Source of the DNA: Gemmatimonadales bacterium UBA2989
GTDB taxonomy: Bacteria > Gemmatimonadota > Gemmatimonadetes > Longimicrobiales > Gaopeijiaceae
Length of the DNA stretch: 5,752 nt
NCBI GenBank assembly: GCA_002346625.1
Contig: DEAF01000035.1
Coordinates: 1 to 5,752, forward strand
Reading direction: 5' to 3'
Under the pieces are notes generated by a model, which was not told where the DNA came from, did no database searches, and saw only the letters and a list, made by a program, of their open reading frames with translations. Of the stretch, positions 1 to 5,752 are shown one piece after another. How positions within the stretch are numbered: the stretch's first letter is position 1; every line of letters begins with the position of its first letter. The position numbers and the translations under genes are program-made.

Positions 1-713
1 CACGTGTAAATGATGCAACCCACCGTGTGCTCGAAGCCAATGGTTTCCAGGTTGTTATAGTGGCAGGTCAAAATTGCTGTGGGGCACTACACACACATGC
101 TGGAGACATAGAGAATGCCCGCCAGCTTGCTCGAACCAATATCAGTGCTTTTACAAAGGCTAATATAGATCGTATTGTTGTAAATTCAGCAGGGTGCGGA
201 GTAGCCCTGAAAGAGTATGGACATCTTTTGGCTGAAGATCCTGATTATGCTGAAATAGCTGCACGATTAAGTGACAACACTCGAGATGTGTGTGAATTAT
301 TGCATGAATACGGCATACGGATTGGAGCCCCAGTGCCGATCAAGGCTACGTACGATGCAGCATGCCACCTCTGTCATGCTCAGCTCATAAAAAATGCCCC
401 CATGACTGTTCTTGAAGCAATTCCAGGCCTGGATATCACACCCTTGTCAGGCGAAGAAGAGTGCTGTGGGGGTGCAGGCATTTACGGCTTAACACATCCG
501 GGGTTGGGTGAGAGTATAGGATCAGACAAGGTGGCCTCAGTGATTGAGACAAAGGCTGATGTAGTCATTACCGCCAATCCCGGTTGCATAATGCAGATTG
601 GTGCCGGTCTATTATTACAGAATTCTTCTGTTACTGCACATCACCCCATCGAACTCCTTGACGAAAGCTACAGACGAGCAGGATTCTATAATATGAAATC
701 TTTATTACCCTAG
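1..713 (+). CDS. glcF: Glycolate oxidase iron-sulfur subunit GlcF, C-terminal part (5' truncated by window edge)
   Basis: The reading frame is open from base 3 to a TAG at 711-713 with no stop before the window edge, so the gene begins upstream. The GTG at 27 lies inside the protein and is not its start. The visible part is about 236 codons of a family usually near 400-430 residues; the N-terminal 4Fe-4S ferredoxin domain is therefore outside the window. Two CCG (cysteine-rich) domains are visible. The first has Cys-Cys-Gly-Ala-Leu-His (CC at 75-80) and a later SAGCG. The second has ACHLCHAQ, Cys-Cys-Gly-Gly-Ala-Gly (CC at 462-467), LTHPGL and ANPGC. These match GlcF order, including the KEYG segment. 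GlcF passes electrons from the FAD subunit GlcD, which oxidises glycolate or D-lactate, to the respiratory chain; GlcD would be expected just upstream. A related D-2-hydroxyacid dehydrogenase Fe-S subunit is the main alternative. Confidence 0.9.
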   Translation, partial: RVNDATHRVLEANGFQVVIVAGQNCCGALHTHAGDIENARQLARTNISAFTKANIDRIVVNSAGCGVALKEYGHLLAEDPDYAEIAARLSDNTRDVCELLHEYGIRIGAPVPIKATYDAACHLCHAQLIKNAPMTVLEAIPGLDITPLSGEEECCGGAGIYGLTHPGLGESIGSDKVASVIETKADVVITANPGCIMQIGAGLLLQNSSVTAHHPIELLDESYRRAGFYNMKSLLP

Positions 714-727
714 AACGGAAAATTCTT

Positions 728-1900
728 GTGAAGGATCCAATTGCTGTGCAACTCATTGAATTTGTGTCAGCACATAAAAACGAAATTGTAAAGCTGTTGG
801 TTGATTTGGCTCAACTGGAATCGCCATCTCTTGTGCCTGAGACCCAGGCTCCAGTACAGCATGTTGTAGAAAATTTGCTTGGAGAGCTAGGATTTGAGGC
901 TATCCATATCCCTGGAGATAAGACTGGGGGCCATATCCAATTATCCCCCAAAGGTTACGAAAACAGTAGCAGCCCTTCCCAAGTGTTGCTTGGACACACT
1001 GATACTGTATGGCCTTTGGGCACCCTAGAACGGATGCCGGTTGAGATAGATGAGAAGACAGGGGCAGTTCGCGGTCCCGGAGTGTTCGATATGAAAGGAG
1101 GAATTGTCCAGATTGTCTTTGCTCTCCGTGCACTTGCTGAACTAGGTCTGCATCCTGAGGTCAAACCTTTAGTATTCCTGAATTCTGATGAAGAGATTGG
1201 TAGCATTGAATCTCAGCCTCACGTGGAAAAATTAGCCAAGAGCGCAAACCGTGTACTAGTCCTGGAGCCAGCACTAGGCACCGAAGGCAAAATCAAAACA
1301 ACCCGTCGAGGTTTTGGGCGTTTTAAAGTTAGAGTTATAGGCAAAGCTTCTCACTCTGGGCTTGCTCCTGAAGAAGGGGTGAGTGCAATTCAGGAGATGT
1401 CTCACGTAATCCAAACCCTCCACGGTCTGGCTGATGCAGATAAGGGAATCGGTGTAAATGTAGGAACTATCTCAGGAGGCACCCGAGCTAATGTTGTGGC
1501 TGCAGAGTGTAGTGTTTCTGTGGATGTTAGGATCACCAATTTGGTGGATGCTCATATATTAGAGGAGGCCATAAAAAACATCGAACCCATCACCGCCGGT
1601 ACTCACATAGAGGTCGAGGGAGGAATTGATCGGGGTCCTATGGAGGCAACACCTAGAAATCAAAATCTCTGGCAATCCGTGCGGGAGTGTGGCCGTAAAA
1701 TGGACATTGAATTGCTGGAAGGACTTTCAGGGGGGGCTTCTGATGGAAATACTACAAGCCTTTATACTGCAACCGTAGATGGTTTGGGGGCTGTGGGTGA
1801 TGGTGCCCACGCTTATCATGAGTATGTAAATATAGATAGGCTGTTAGAAAGAACAGCACTTTTAGCTCTTGTTATTATGCTACCCCAATCTGATATATGA
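728..1900 (+). CDS. M20 family metallopeptidase (CPG2/ArgE-DapE type), probable N-succinyl-L-amino acid desuccinylase
   Basis: A 390-residue cytoplasmic di-zinc hydrolase of normal family length with no signal peptide. Visible M20 residues are His90 and Asp92 in GHTDTVWPLGT, bridging Asp121 in FDMKGG, catalytic Glu155 and zinc-binding Glu156 in NSDEEIGS, Glu180 in LEPALG, the dimerisation-domain His209 in KASHSG, and His361 in GDGAHAYHEYV. The closest recognised subgroup is carboxypeptidase G2-like (glutamate carboxypeptidase). The GTG start at 728 is chosen because the N-terminal helix ending in LAQLESPS matches the family; a weak GGA at 717-719 lies 8 bases upstream. It begins 14 bases after glcF and its stop overlaps the GNAT start. 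Beside a GNAT and an NSAR-type enolase, the likely role is hydrolysis of N-succinyl-L-amino acids to L-amino acid and succinate. The substrate is inferred from context; family membership is secure. Confidence 0.92.
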   Translation: MKDPIAVQLIEFVSAHKNEIVKLLVDLAQLESPSLVPETQAPVQHVVENLLGELGFEAIHIPGDKTGGHIQLSPKGYENSSSPSQVLLGHTDTVWPLGTLERMPVEIDEKTGAVRGPGVFDMKGGIVQIVFALRALAELGLHPEVKPLVFLNSDEEIGSIESQPHVEKLAKSANRVLVLEPALGTEGKIKTTRRGFGRFKVRVIGKASHSGLAPEEGVSAIQEMSHVIQTLHGLADADKGIGVNVGTISGGTRANVVAAECSVSVDVRITNLVDAHILEEAIKNIEPITAGTHIEVEGGIDRGPMEATPRNQNLWQSVRECGRKMDIELLEGLSGGASDGNTTSLYTATVDGLGAVGDGAHAYHEYVNIDRLLERTALLALVIMLPQSDI

Positions 1901-2736
1901 ATAACAGAAGAATAAAATCCGAATTCACAATTCGACCCTTTGATACTATTGAAGAGTTTACAGAATGTGTCCGTCTTCAGGATGAAGTTTGGGGGGATGA
2001 CTTCTCAGACAGAGTGCCCCTAGCGATACTCAAGGTCAGCCAACGCTTGGGGGGTATATCGGCTGGGGCCTATGATGATAATGGTAAACTGGCGGGGCTC
2101 ATCTACGGAATGACTGGGGTGGAAGGGGGGGAGGTTATCCACTGGTCTGACTTATTAGCTATTAGGCCAGAACTCAGAGATTCAGGCTTGGGTGCACGCC
2201 TCAAGGCTTATCAGCGAGAGGAGCTTCTTGCAGCGGGTATCACTCGAGTGCATTGGACATTTGACCCACTAGAATCAAAAAATGCTCATCTTAACCTTAA
2301 TAAACTAGGTGCATTTGCAAGAGAGTATGTGGAGGATATTTATGGACAAACTACCTCCATCTTACATCAAGGAATTGGGACAGATCGTTTTGTGCCTACA
2401 TGGATACTGGACTCCGAGAGAGTAATTCAACGTTTAGAAAAGGGTCGACAGGGACCGGAAATGGGTGCGGACGAGGGTGCTGTACTTGCCCTAAATACTG
2501 TCAATGATAAAGGGATTATACTTCCAGGCGAACCCGATCTATCACTAGATGCATCTCGTATCCTAGTACCTATTCCGCTGTCCATCCAAGAACTTAAGGA
2601 GGAGTCGCTTGAGTCTGCTGTGCTTTGGCGTCAGGCTACGAGAGCAGTTTTTTCCTGTTATCTAAACAAGGGCTATGAAGTGCGTGAACTATATCGTCGC
2701 GAACATCACTCCGAGTATCTTCTGGTATCGATATAA
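1897..2736 (+). CDS. GNAT superfamily N-acyltransferase (COG3375-like), candidate D-amino acid N-succinyltransferase
   Basis: A 279-residue protein starting at an ATG inside an ATGA overlap with the M20 stop. No Shine-Dalgarno is evident, so translational coupling is likely. The N-terminal GNAT fold starts at FTIRPFDTIEEF (10-21). The acyl-CoA pyrophosphate loop is RDSGLGARLK (94-103), fitting the R/QxxGxG/A signature. The signature stretch of this subgroup, HWTFDPLESKNAHLNLNKLGA (about 119-139), follows. Residues about 200-279 form a C-terminal extension seen in COG3375 proteins, with IPLSIQEL, LWRQATRAVF and a GYEV segment; the length is therefore normal and not a fusion. In Geobacillus kaustophilus a GNAT enzyme next to NSAR succinylates D-amino acids from succinyl-CoA. 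The same role is inferred here from the neighbours and cannot be read from the sequence alone. The gene contains several G6-G7 runs encoding Gly and Gly-adjacent codons. Confidence 0.85.
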   Translation: MNNRRIKSEFTIRPFDTIEEFTECVRLQDEVWGDDFSDRVPLAILKVSQRLGGISAGAYDDNGKLAGLIYGMTGVEGGEVIHWSDLLAIRPELRDSGLGARLKAYQREELLAAGITRVHWTFDPLESKNAHLNLNKLGAFAREYVEDIYGQTTSILHQGIGTDRFVPTWILDSERVIQRLEKGRQGPEMGADEGAVLALNTVNDKGIILPGEPDLSLDASRILVPIPLSIQELKEESLESAVLWRQATRAVFSCYLNKGYEVRELYRREHHSEYLLVSI

Positions 2737-2790
2737 TTGTATATAGCAAGAATAAAGAAATAACTAACAACGCCTTTTGAAAGAGATTTC

Positions 2791-3891
2791 GTGAAAATAG
2801 ATCGTATCGAATTACGAGAGATTCGTATGGAACTAGTGGAACCATTTGAAATCTCAAGTGGCGTGAGGCAGGCCCGCCGTGTTTTACTTATCAACTTGAT
2901 TTCAGATGGTATTATTGGTTGGGGTGAGTGTGTAGCAGGTGAGGATCCTGGTTATTCTTATGAAACCACACAGACTGCCTGGCATGTCCTTACAGACCTG
3001 ATTCTCAAGCGTATAGTGGGGACTGAAGTAGCAACGGCATCCTGTATACTTGATTCTATAAATGGGATCCGTGGGCACCGCATGGCCAAGGCTGCCGTAG
3101 AAATGGCCGCATACGACCTCGAAGCCAAGCTTAAAGGTAATCGTCTTGCGGATCACATAGGCGGCGTTCGGGATACCGTAAAAGTTGGAGTAAGTGTTGG
3201 TCTTCAGCCGACCGATGAAGAGCTATATCAGAAAGTAGAAGAATTTATTAGACAAGAATACTCACGCATCAAAATTAAGATCAAACCTGGTCGAGATGTT
3301 GAGATGTTAACAGGTCTTCGCAAACGCTTTCCAGATTTCCCCATGATGGCTGACGCTAATTCTGCGTACACACTAGAAGATTGGCCTAGATTAAAAGATC
3401 TGGATGATCTAGGCCTTATGATGATAGAACAACCATTAGACTGCGATGACTATCTAGATCATTCTAGGCTACAAGAAAAACTTCAAACTCCTATTTGTTT
3501 AGATGAATCGATACGGTCGGTCGGGGATGCCGAGCTGGCGATTGAACTTGGTGCTTGTCGGATAATAAATATTAAACCCGGAAGAGTTGGAGGCTTCGAA
3601 TCATCTAAGGCCATTCATGATATTTGCTTGGCCAACGGTCTCCCAGTTTGGTGTGGGGGTATGCTAGAGTCCGGTGTTGGAAGAGCCCATAACGTGGCCC
3701 TGGCCACTCTGCCCGGCTTTATTCTCCCAGGTGATATTTCAGCCAGCCGGCGTTATTGGCACACAGACATCGTCAATCCTGAATTTATAGTAGTTGAAGG
3801 TGAAATCCACGTACCTTCGGGGTTGGGTATTGGTGTAGAGGTTAAGGGTGATATGGTAGACGAACTAACAGTTCGTAAAGAAGTTTTTTAA
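2791..3891 (+). CDS. menC: N-succinylamino acid racemase / o-succinylbenzoate synthase (enolase superfamily, MenC family)
   Basis: A 366-residue enzyme of typical NSAR/OSBS length. The capping domain at about 1-125 is followed by the TIM barrel. Visible catalytic residues are the KxK pair Lys161/Lys163 in RIKIKIKPG, metal ligands Asp188 (MADAN), Glu213 (MIEQP) and Asp238 (CLDES), and Lys262 on the opposite face in NIKPGRVGG. The numbering is almost identical to the Amycolatopsis NSAR/OSBS. Arg265, right after KPG, corresponds to the second-shell Arg266 reported to favour NSAR activity there. The GTG start at 2791 is preceded by GAAAGAGA (2779-2786), and MKIDRIELREIRM matches the family N terminus. 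Lying after an M20 and a GNAT gene, it most likely epimerises N-succinyl-D- to N-succinyl-L-amino acids. The symbol menC is the family name; a menaquinone role is possible because these enzymes are often promiscuous, but no other men gene is visible. Confidence 0.9.
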   Translation: MKIDRIELREIRMELVEPFEISSGVRQARRVLLINLISDGIIGWGECVAGEDPGYSYETTQTAWHVLTDLILKRIVGTEVATASCILDSINGIRGHRMAKAAVEMAAYDLEAKLKGNRLADHIGGVRDTVKVGVSVGLQPTDEELYQKVEEFIRQEYSRIKIKIKPGRDVEMLTGLRKRFPDFPMMADANSAYTLEDWPRLKDLDDLGLMMIEQPLDCDDYLDHSRLQEKLQTPICLDESIRSVGDAELAIELGACRIINIKPGRVGGFESSKAIHDICLANGLPVWCGGMLESGVGRAHNVALATLPGFILPGDISASRRYWHTDIVNPEFIVVEGEIHVPSGLGIGVEVKGDMVDELTVRKEVF

Positions 3892-3927
3892 GAGGATTAA
3901 AAGATTGTTCCAGCTTATTAAGAAGGT

Positions 3928-4485
3928 CTAGCTAGCTGGTCGCACATCCATTGTGACCTGAACAGCAATGTGACCCATATCTGCACGATCTCGGAGAGCA
4001 TCTCTGATCCTGGGCTCAACTTTTTTATATGCTGCCATGACCCCATCGCGCATTTTTAATCGAAGTACTTTCAGTGCATTAACATCTGGGCGACTGGTTT
4101 TTGTCTCTTTTTTCATTTCTACAAGCAAATCAGGAAATATCTCAAAAGGAGCTATTCCTACGTCGTCAGAACGAGGTGAGTCTATATACTGAATCGAAAT
4201 CGAAACATCGCCACGTGCGTGATGATCAGGAATATCGCCCACAGCCCTGAAATGCGATGCCAGTTTGCCAAGCTCTATACTAGAAGCCGCTTTAGTGTAG
4301 CCACGCTCGACAACTCTAAATATGCGCCGCATGCGCTCGGGCGTAGTAGCGTCTATGTCAGGGATCTCAGTTTCAAGATCTCTGCCGACAGCCTGTCTAT
4401 CTTGACCCGCTTGGTCTTCGTCTTCTCGACTTCTTTGCCGATCTATATTGTCTAGAATGCGATCAGGGTTAGTCCGGAGGCCCAT
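3928..4485 (-). CDS. Hypothetical protein, charged, unrecognised
   Basis: A 185-codon ORF on the minus strand from an ATG at 4485 to a TAG at 3930-3928. I do not recognise a family. The N-terminal third (about 1-55) is rich in Asp, Glu, Arg and Gln and looks disordered. The middle and C-terminal part has alternating helix-like and strand-like stretches, including GDVSISIQYID (92-102), PFEIFPDLLVEM (113-124), a basic helix-like region (about 133-168) and a final strand HIAVQVTMDV (172-181). There is no signal peptide, membrane segment or cysteine cluster. A purine-rich tract (GAGAAGAGAGAAAGA on the minus strand, 4486-4500) directly precedes the ATG and could serve as a ribosome-binding region. 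It converges on the racemase, 36 bases from its stop, and diverges from the aminotransferase. An ORF this long is unlikely by chance at this base composition, but coding status rests on length and ribosome-binding context only. Confidence 0.6.
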   Translation of the reverse strand: MGLRTNPDRILDNIDRQRSREDEDQAGQDRQAVGRDLETEIPDIDATTPERMRRIFRVVERGYTKAASSIELGKLASHFRAVGDIPDHHARGDVSISIQYIDSPRSDDVGIAPFEIFPDLLVEMKKETKTSRPDVNALKVLRLKMRDGVMAAYKKVEPRIRDALRDRADMGHIAVQVTMDVRPAS

Positions 4486-4503
4486 TCTTTCTCTCTTCTC
4501 GTG

Positions 4504-4521
4504 ACGGGATCTTATCCCCGT
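4504..4521 (-). promoter_or_regulatory. Short inverted repeat upstream of the hypothetical gene
   Basis: GGGAT (4506-4510) and ATCCC (4514-4518) are perfect inverted arms around a 3-base CTT loop. Beyond a single bulged C at 4519, two more pairs (AC at 4504-4505 with GT at 4520-4521) extend the stem. It sits 19-36 bases before the minus-strand ATG at 4485, so it could be an operator or leader hairpin for that gene. No T-run follows it, so it is not a terminator. Confidence 0.3.
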
Positions 4522-4538
4522 GGCTGATATTTTTTGGG

Positions 4539-4567
4539 TTGACTATGATAACTATAGTGACTATTAC
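4539..4567 (+). promoter_or_regulatory. Possible sigma70-type promoter for the aminotransferase
   Basis: TTGACT (4539-4544, 5/6 match to the -35 consensus) is followed after 17 bases by TATTAC (4562-4567, 4/6 match to the -10 consensus). It would give a leader of about 140 bases before the ATG at 4717. The match is modest and the region is AT-rich, so it may be chance. Confidence 0.25.
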
Positions 4568-4568
4568 A
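4542..4568. repeat. Three contiguous 9-bp ACTAT-headed repeats
   Basis: ACTATGATA (4542-4550), ACTATAGTG (4551-4559) and ACTATTACA (4560-4568) follow one another without gaps, each beginning with ACTAT. The middle unit contains the palindrome ACTATAGT. They span the interval between the candidate -35 and -10 elements, which would suit an operator, but no regulator is encoded in the window that could be matched to them. Confidence 0.45.
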
Positions 4569-4675
4569 GTCCAAGGGTATCCGGGGAGCTCTTTTATAGA
4601 TAATATCAATTTGCGGGCCTTGATCATTTCTTTAAAAACTGCCCTACTCCCTTTTTGGATACCGAAAATCATGGG

Positions 4676-4699
4676 AACCCTAAAGATTGGGATAGGGTT
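4676..4699 (+). promoter_or_regulatory. Perfect 7-bp inverted repeat in the aminotransferase leader
   Basis: AACCCTA (4676-4682) and TAGGGTT (4693-4699) are exact reverse complements around a 10-base loop. The repeat ends 17 bases before the ATG at 4717. It could be an operator dyad or an mRNA hairpin that affects translation start. No U-run follows, so it is not a simple intrinsic terminator. Confidence 0.4.
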
Positions 4700-4716
4700 G
4701 TGAAAGCCCAGGAACT

Positions 4717-5752
4717 ATGGGCAAGAGCTTAGAAAATTTAGGTTGCCAAAGAGAATCTTTCAGTCTTCCTGAAGAGGTTCACTATCTGAACTGTGCATTC
4801 ATAGGCCCCCTGCCTATAGCGACCGAAGAAGCCGGTATAGAAGGGATATTACAAAAACAAAACCCCACAAAAATTCAGCCTTCTGATTTTTTTACAAAGA
4901 GCGATCAGGTACGAGAAGCATTTGCTAAACTTGTAGGTGTAACTCAGTCAAACCGTATCTCCATTATTCCATCTGCGTCCTACGGATTGGCTGTTGCGGC
5001 TCGCAATCTTCGAGTGGAAAAAGGCCAAAATATAGTACTGCTTCACCAACAATTCCCAGGTAATGTCTATACCTGGAGGCGGAAGGCTGATGATTGTGAA
5101 GCCCAGATTCGTACAGTAGTTCCGCCCGACGGACAAGTTCGTGGTGCAGAATGGAACGAACGTATCCTGGAGGCCATCGATTTGAACACAGCTGTGGTAG
5201 ACGTGCCTAATGTTCACTGGACCGATGGCACTGTGATTGACGTTTCAGCTGTAGCGGCGAGGGCTCGTGAAGTAGGGGCTGCCCTGGTAATTGATGCTAC
5301 ACAGTCAGTAGGTGTAATGCCATTTGATGTGAGTGAAATCCAGCCAGATGTTCTTGTTGTTGCGGGATATAAATGGCTCTTAGGTCCTTATTCAATTGGT
5401 GCTGCTTACTACGGATCTCGCTTTGACGAAGGTGTTCCTCTCGAAGAAAATTGGATTGCTCGTGAGAAGAGTGAGGTTTTCGGTGACCTAGTTAATTACC
5501 AGCCAAATTATCACCCTGGAGCGATTCGCTACGATGTGGGGGAAAGGTCTAATCCTATCCTCGTCCCCATGCTTCTTGCTTCTTTGGGCCTTATTTCGGA
5601 ATGGGGTCCAAGGAGGATACAGAGATACTGTCATGAACTTGGAAATATTTTTATAGATGAAGCCCACTCAATTGGATTTTTGCTAGAAGAAGAGAAATGG
5701 AGATCGAGCCATCTCTTTGGTTTGCAGCTGCCCAAAAGATTTGACCCAACAT
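4717..5752 (+). CDS. Class V aminotransferase-fold PLP-dependent enzyme (3' truncated by window edge)
   Basis: The frame is open from the ATG at 4717 through the right edge, giving 345 complete codons without a stop. The ATG is the only usual start after the in-frame TAG at 4693-4695. Fold-type I class V features appear in order: YLNCAFIGPLP (23-33), the PLP phosphate-binding SASYG (86-90), NVHWTDG (165-171), Asp193 and Gln196 in VIDATQSVG (pyridine-nitrogen Asp and the DxxQ stacking region), and Schiff-base Lys219 in AGYKWLLGPYSIG. Arg271 in RYDVGERSNP is a likely substrate-carboxylate contact. Cysteine desulfurases, isopenicillin N epimerases and kynureninase-like enzymes share this fold. 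No desulfurase active-site Cys loop is visible in the part present. The reaction is undetermined; amino acid transamination, lyase or epimerase chemistry are all possible. A weak AGGA (4710-4713) lies unusually close to the ATG. Confidence 0.88.
   Translation, partial: MGKSLENLGCQRESFSLPEEVHYLNCAFIGPLPIATEEAGIEGILQKQNPTKIQPSDFFTKSDQVREAFAKLVGVTQSNRISIIPSASYGLAVAARNLRVEKGQNIVLLHQQFPGNVYTWRRKADDCEAQIRTVVPPDGQVRGAEWNERILEAIDLNTAVVDVPNVHWTDGTVIDVSAVAARAREVGAALVIDATQSVGVMPFDVSEIQPDVLVVAGYKWLLGPYSIGAAYYGSRFDEGVPLEENWIAREKSEVFGDLVNYQPNYHPGAIRYDVGERSNPILVPMLLASLGLISEWGPRRIQRYCHELGNIFIDEAHSIGFLLEEEKWRSSHLFGLQLPKRFDPT

Larger units (their letters stand above)
4486..4716. other. Divergent intergenic region between the hypothetical gene and the aminotransferase
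   Basis: This 231-base stretch separates two divergently oriented genes and should contain promoters for both. It holds a hairpin near 4504-4521, three contiguous 9-bp repeats at 4542-4568, a weak plus-strand promoter match and a 7-bp inverted repeat at 4676-4699. A 67-codon minus-strand ORF crosses most of it, but its hydrophobic stretch arises from the repeats and it is not called. No RNA gene or riboswitch was recognised. Confidence 0.6.

Noticed and set aside
27..29. GTG at 27 as the start of the first gene
   Set aside because: The frame is open upstream to the window edge and encodes family-like residues before it, and the protein would lack the GlcF N-terminal ferredoxin domain.
707..1034. 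13-bp direct repeat ACCCTAGAACGGA at 707-719 and 1022-1034
   Set aside because: One such 13-mer match is not unexpected in a window of this size, and the second copy is inside ordinary coding sequence.
900..1206. Two minus-strand ORFs (77 and 83 codons) inside the M20 gene
   Set aside because: They lie fully within a well-supported coding region and show no family motif.
2636..3156. Minus-strand ORFs (62-84 codons) over the GNAT end and the racemase start
   Set aside because: They overlap well-supported genes on the other strand, and no domain is visible in their products.
3910..3939. CCAGCT / AGCTGG inverted repeat at the convergent gene ends, considered as a bidirectional terminator
   Set aside because: The stem is only 6 bp with an 18-base loop, no T-run adjoins it on either strand, and it overlaps the last codons of the minus-strand gene.
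4219..4455. Plus-strand 78-codon ORF opposite the hypothetical gene
   Set aside because: It is shorter than the minus-strand ORF that covers it, lacks a ribosome-binding site, and its product looks like out-of-frame translation.
4469..4672. Minus-strand 67-codon ORF with a hydrophobic stretch
   Set aside because: The hydrophobic run (VIVTIVIIV) comes from the 9-bp ACTAT repeats, the frame overlaps the start of the better-supported minus-strand gene, and it fills the expected divergent promoter region.
4948..5217. Minus-strand 89-codon ORF
   Set aside because: It lies inside the aminotransferase, whose PLP motifs are clear on the plus strand.

Overview
The window is an accessory metabolic region from a bacterium of moderate GC (mid-40s percent by eye). 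Four same-strand reading frames run left to right: the 3' part of glcF, an M20 metallopeptidase, a COG3375-type GNAT acyltransferase, and an enolase-superfamily N-succinylamino acid racemase/o-succinylbenzoate synthase (NSAR/OSBS). A convergent unrecognised ORF and a divergent class V aminotransferase that runs off the right edge follow. Taxonomy is uncertain. GTG starts, weak Shine-Dalgarno sites, unsuppressed CTAG tetranucleotides and this gene mix argue against an enteric bacterium. They would fit a Chloroflexota-like lineage (for example marine SAR202) or another deep-branching group, but this is inference only.

Bases 1-3891 look like one transcription unit. The glcF stop is 14 bases from the M20 start, the M20 stop overlaps the GNAT start in an ATGA, and 54 bases separate GNAT from the racemase. 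M20 + GNAT + NSAR is the gene set known from Geobacillus kaustophilus for irreversible conversion of D- to L-amino acids. In that pathway the GNAT enzyme N-succinylates the D-amino acid from succinyl-CoA, NSAR epimerises the N-succinyl derivative, and the M20 enzyme hydrolyses the N-succinyl-L-amino acid to L-amino acid plus succinate. All catalytic residues expected in the M20 enzyme and the racemase are visible. No other menaquinone gene is present here, which favours the NSAR role over MenC.

Bases 3892-3927 separate convergent genes and hold no convincing terminator. Bases 3928-4485 (minus) encode a 185-residue charged protein that I do not recognise. Bases 4486-4716 are a divergent intergenic region with three contiguous 9-bp ACTAT-headed repeats over a possible promoter, a 7-bp perfect inverted repeat and a small hairpin around the downstream start codon. 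From 4717 to the edge runs a fold-type I PLP enzyme of the class V aminotransferase family, with its PLP-binding Asp and Schiff-base Lys visible. It may act on the L-amino acids made by the cassette, but nothing in the sequence proves this.

No RNA genes, CRISPR arrays, insertion sequences or integrase sites were seen.
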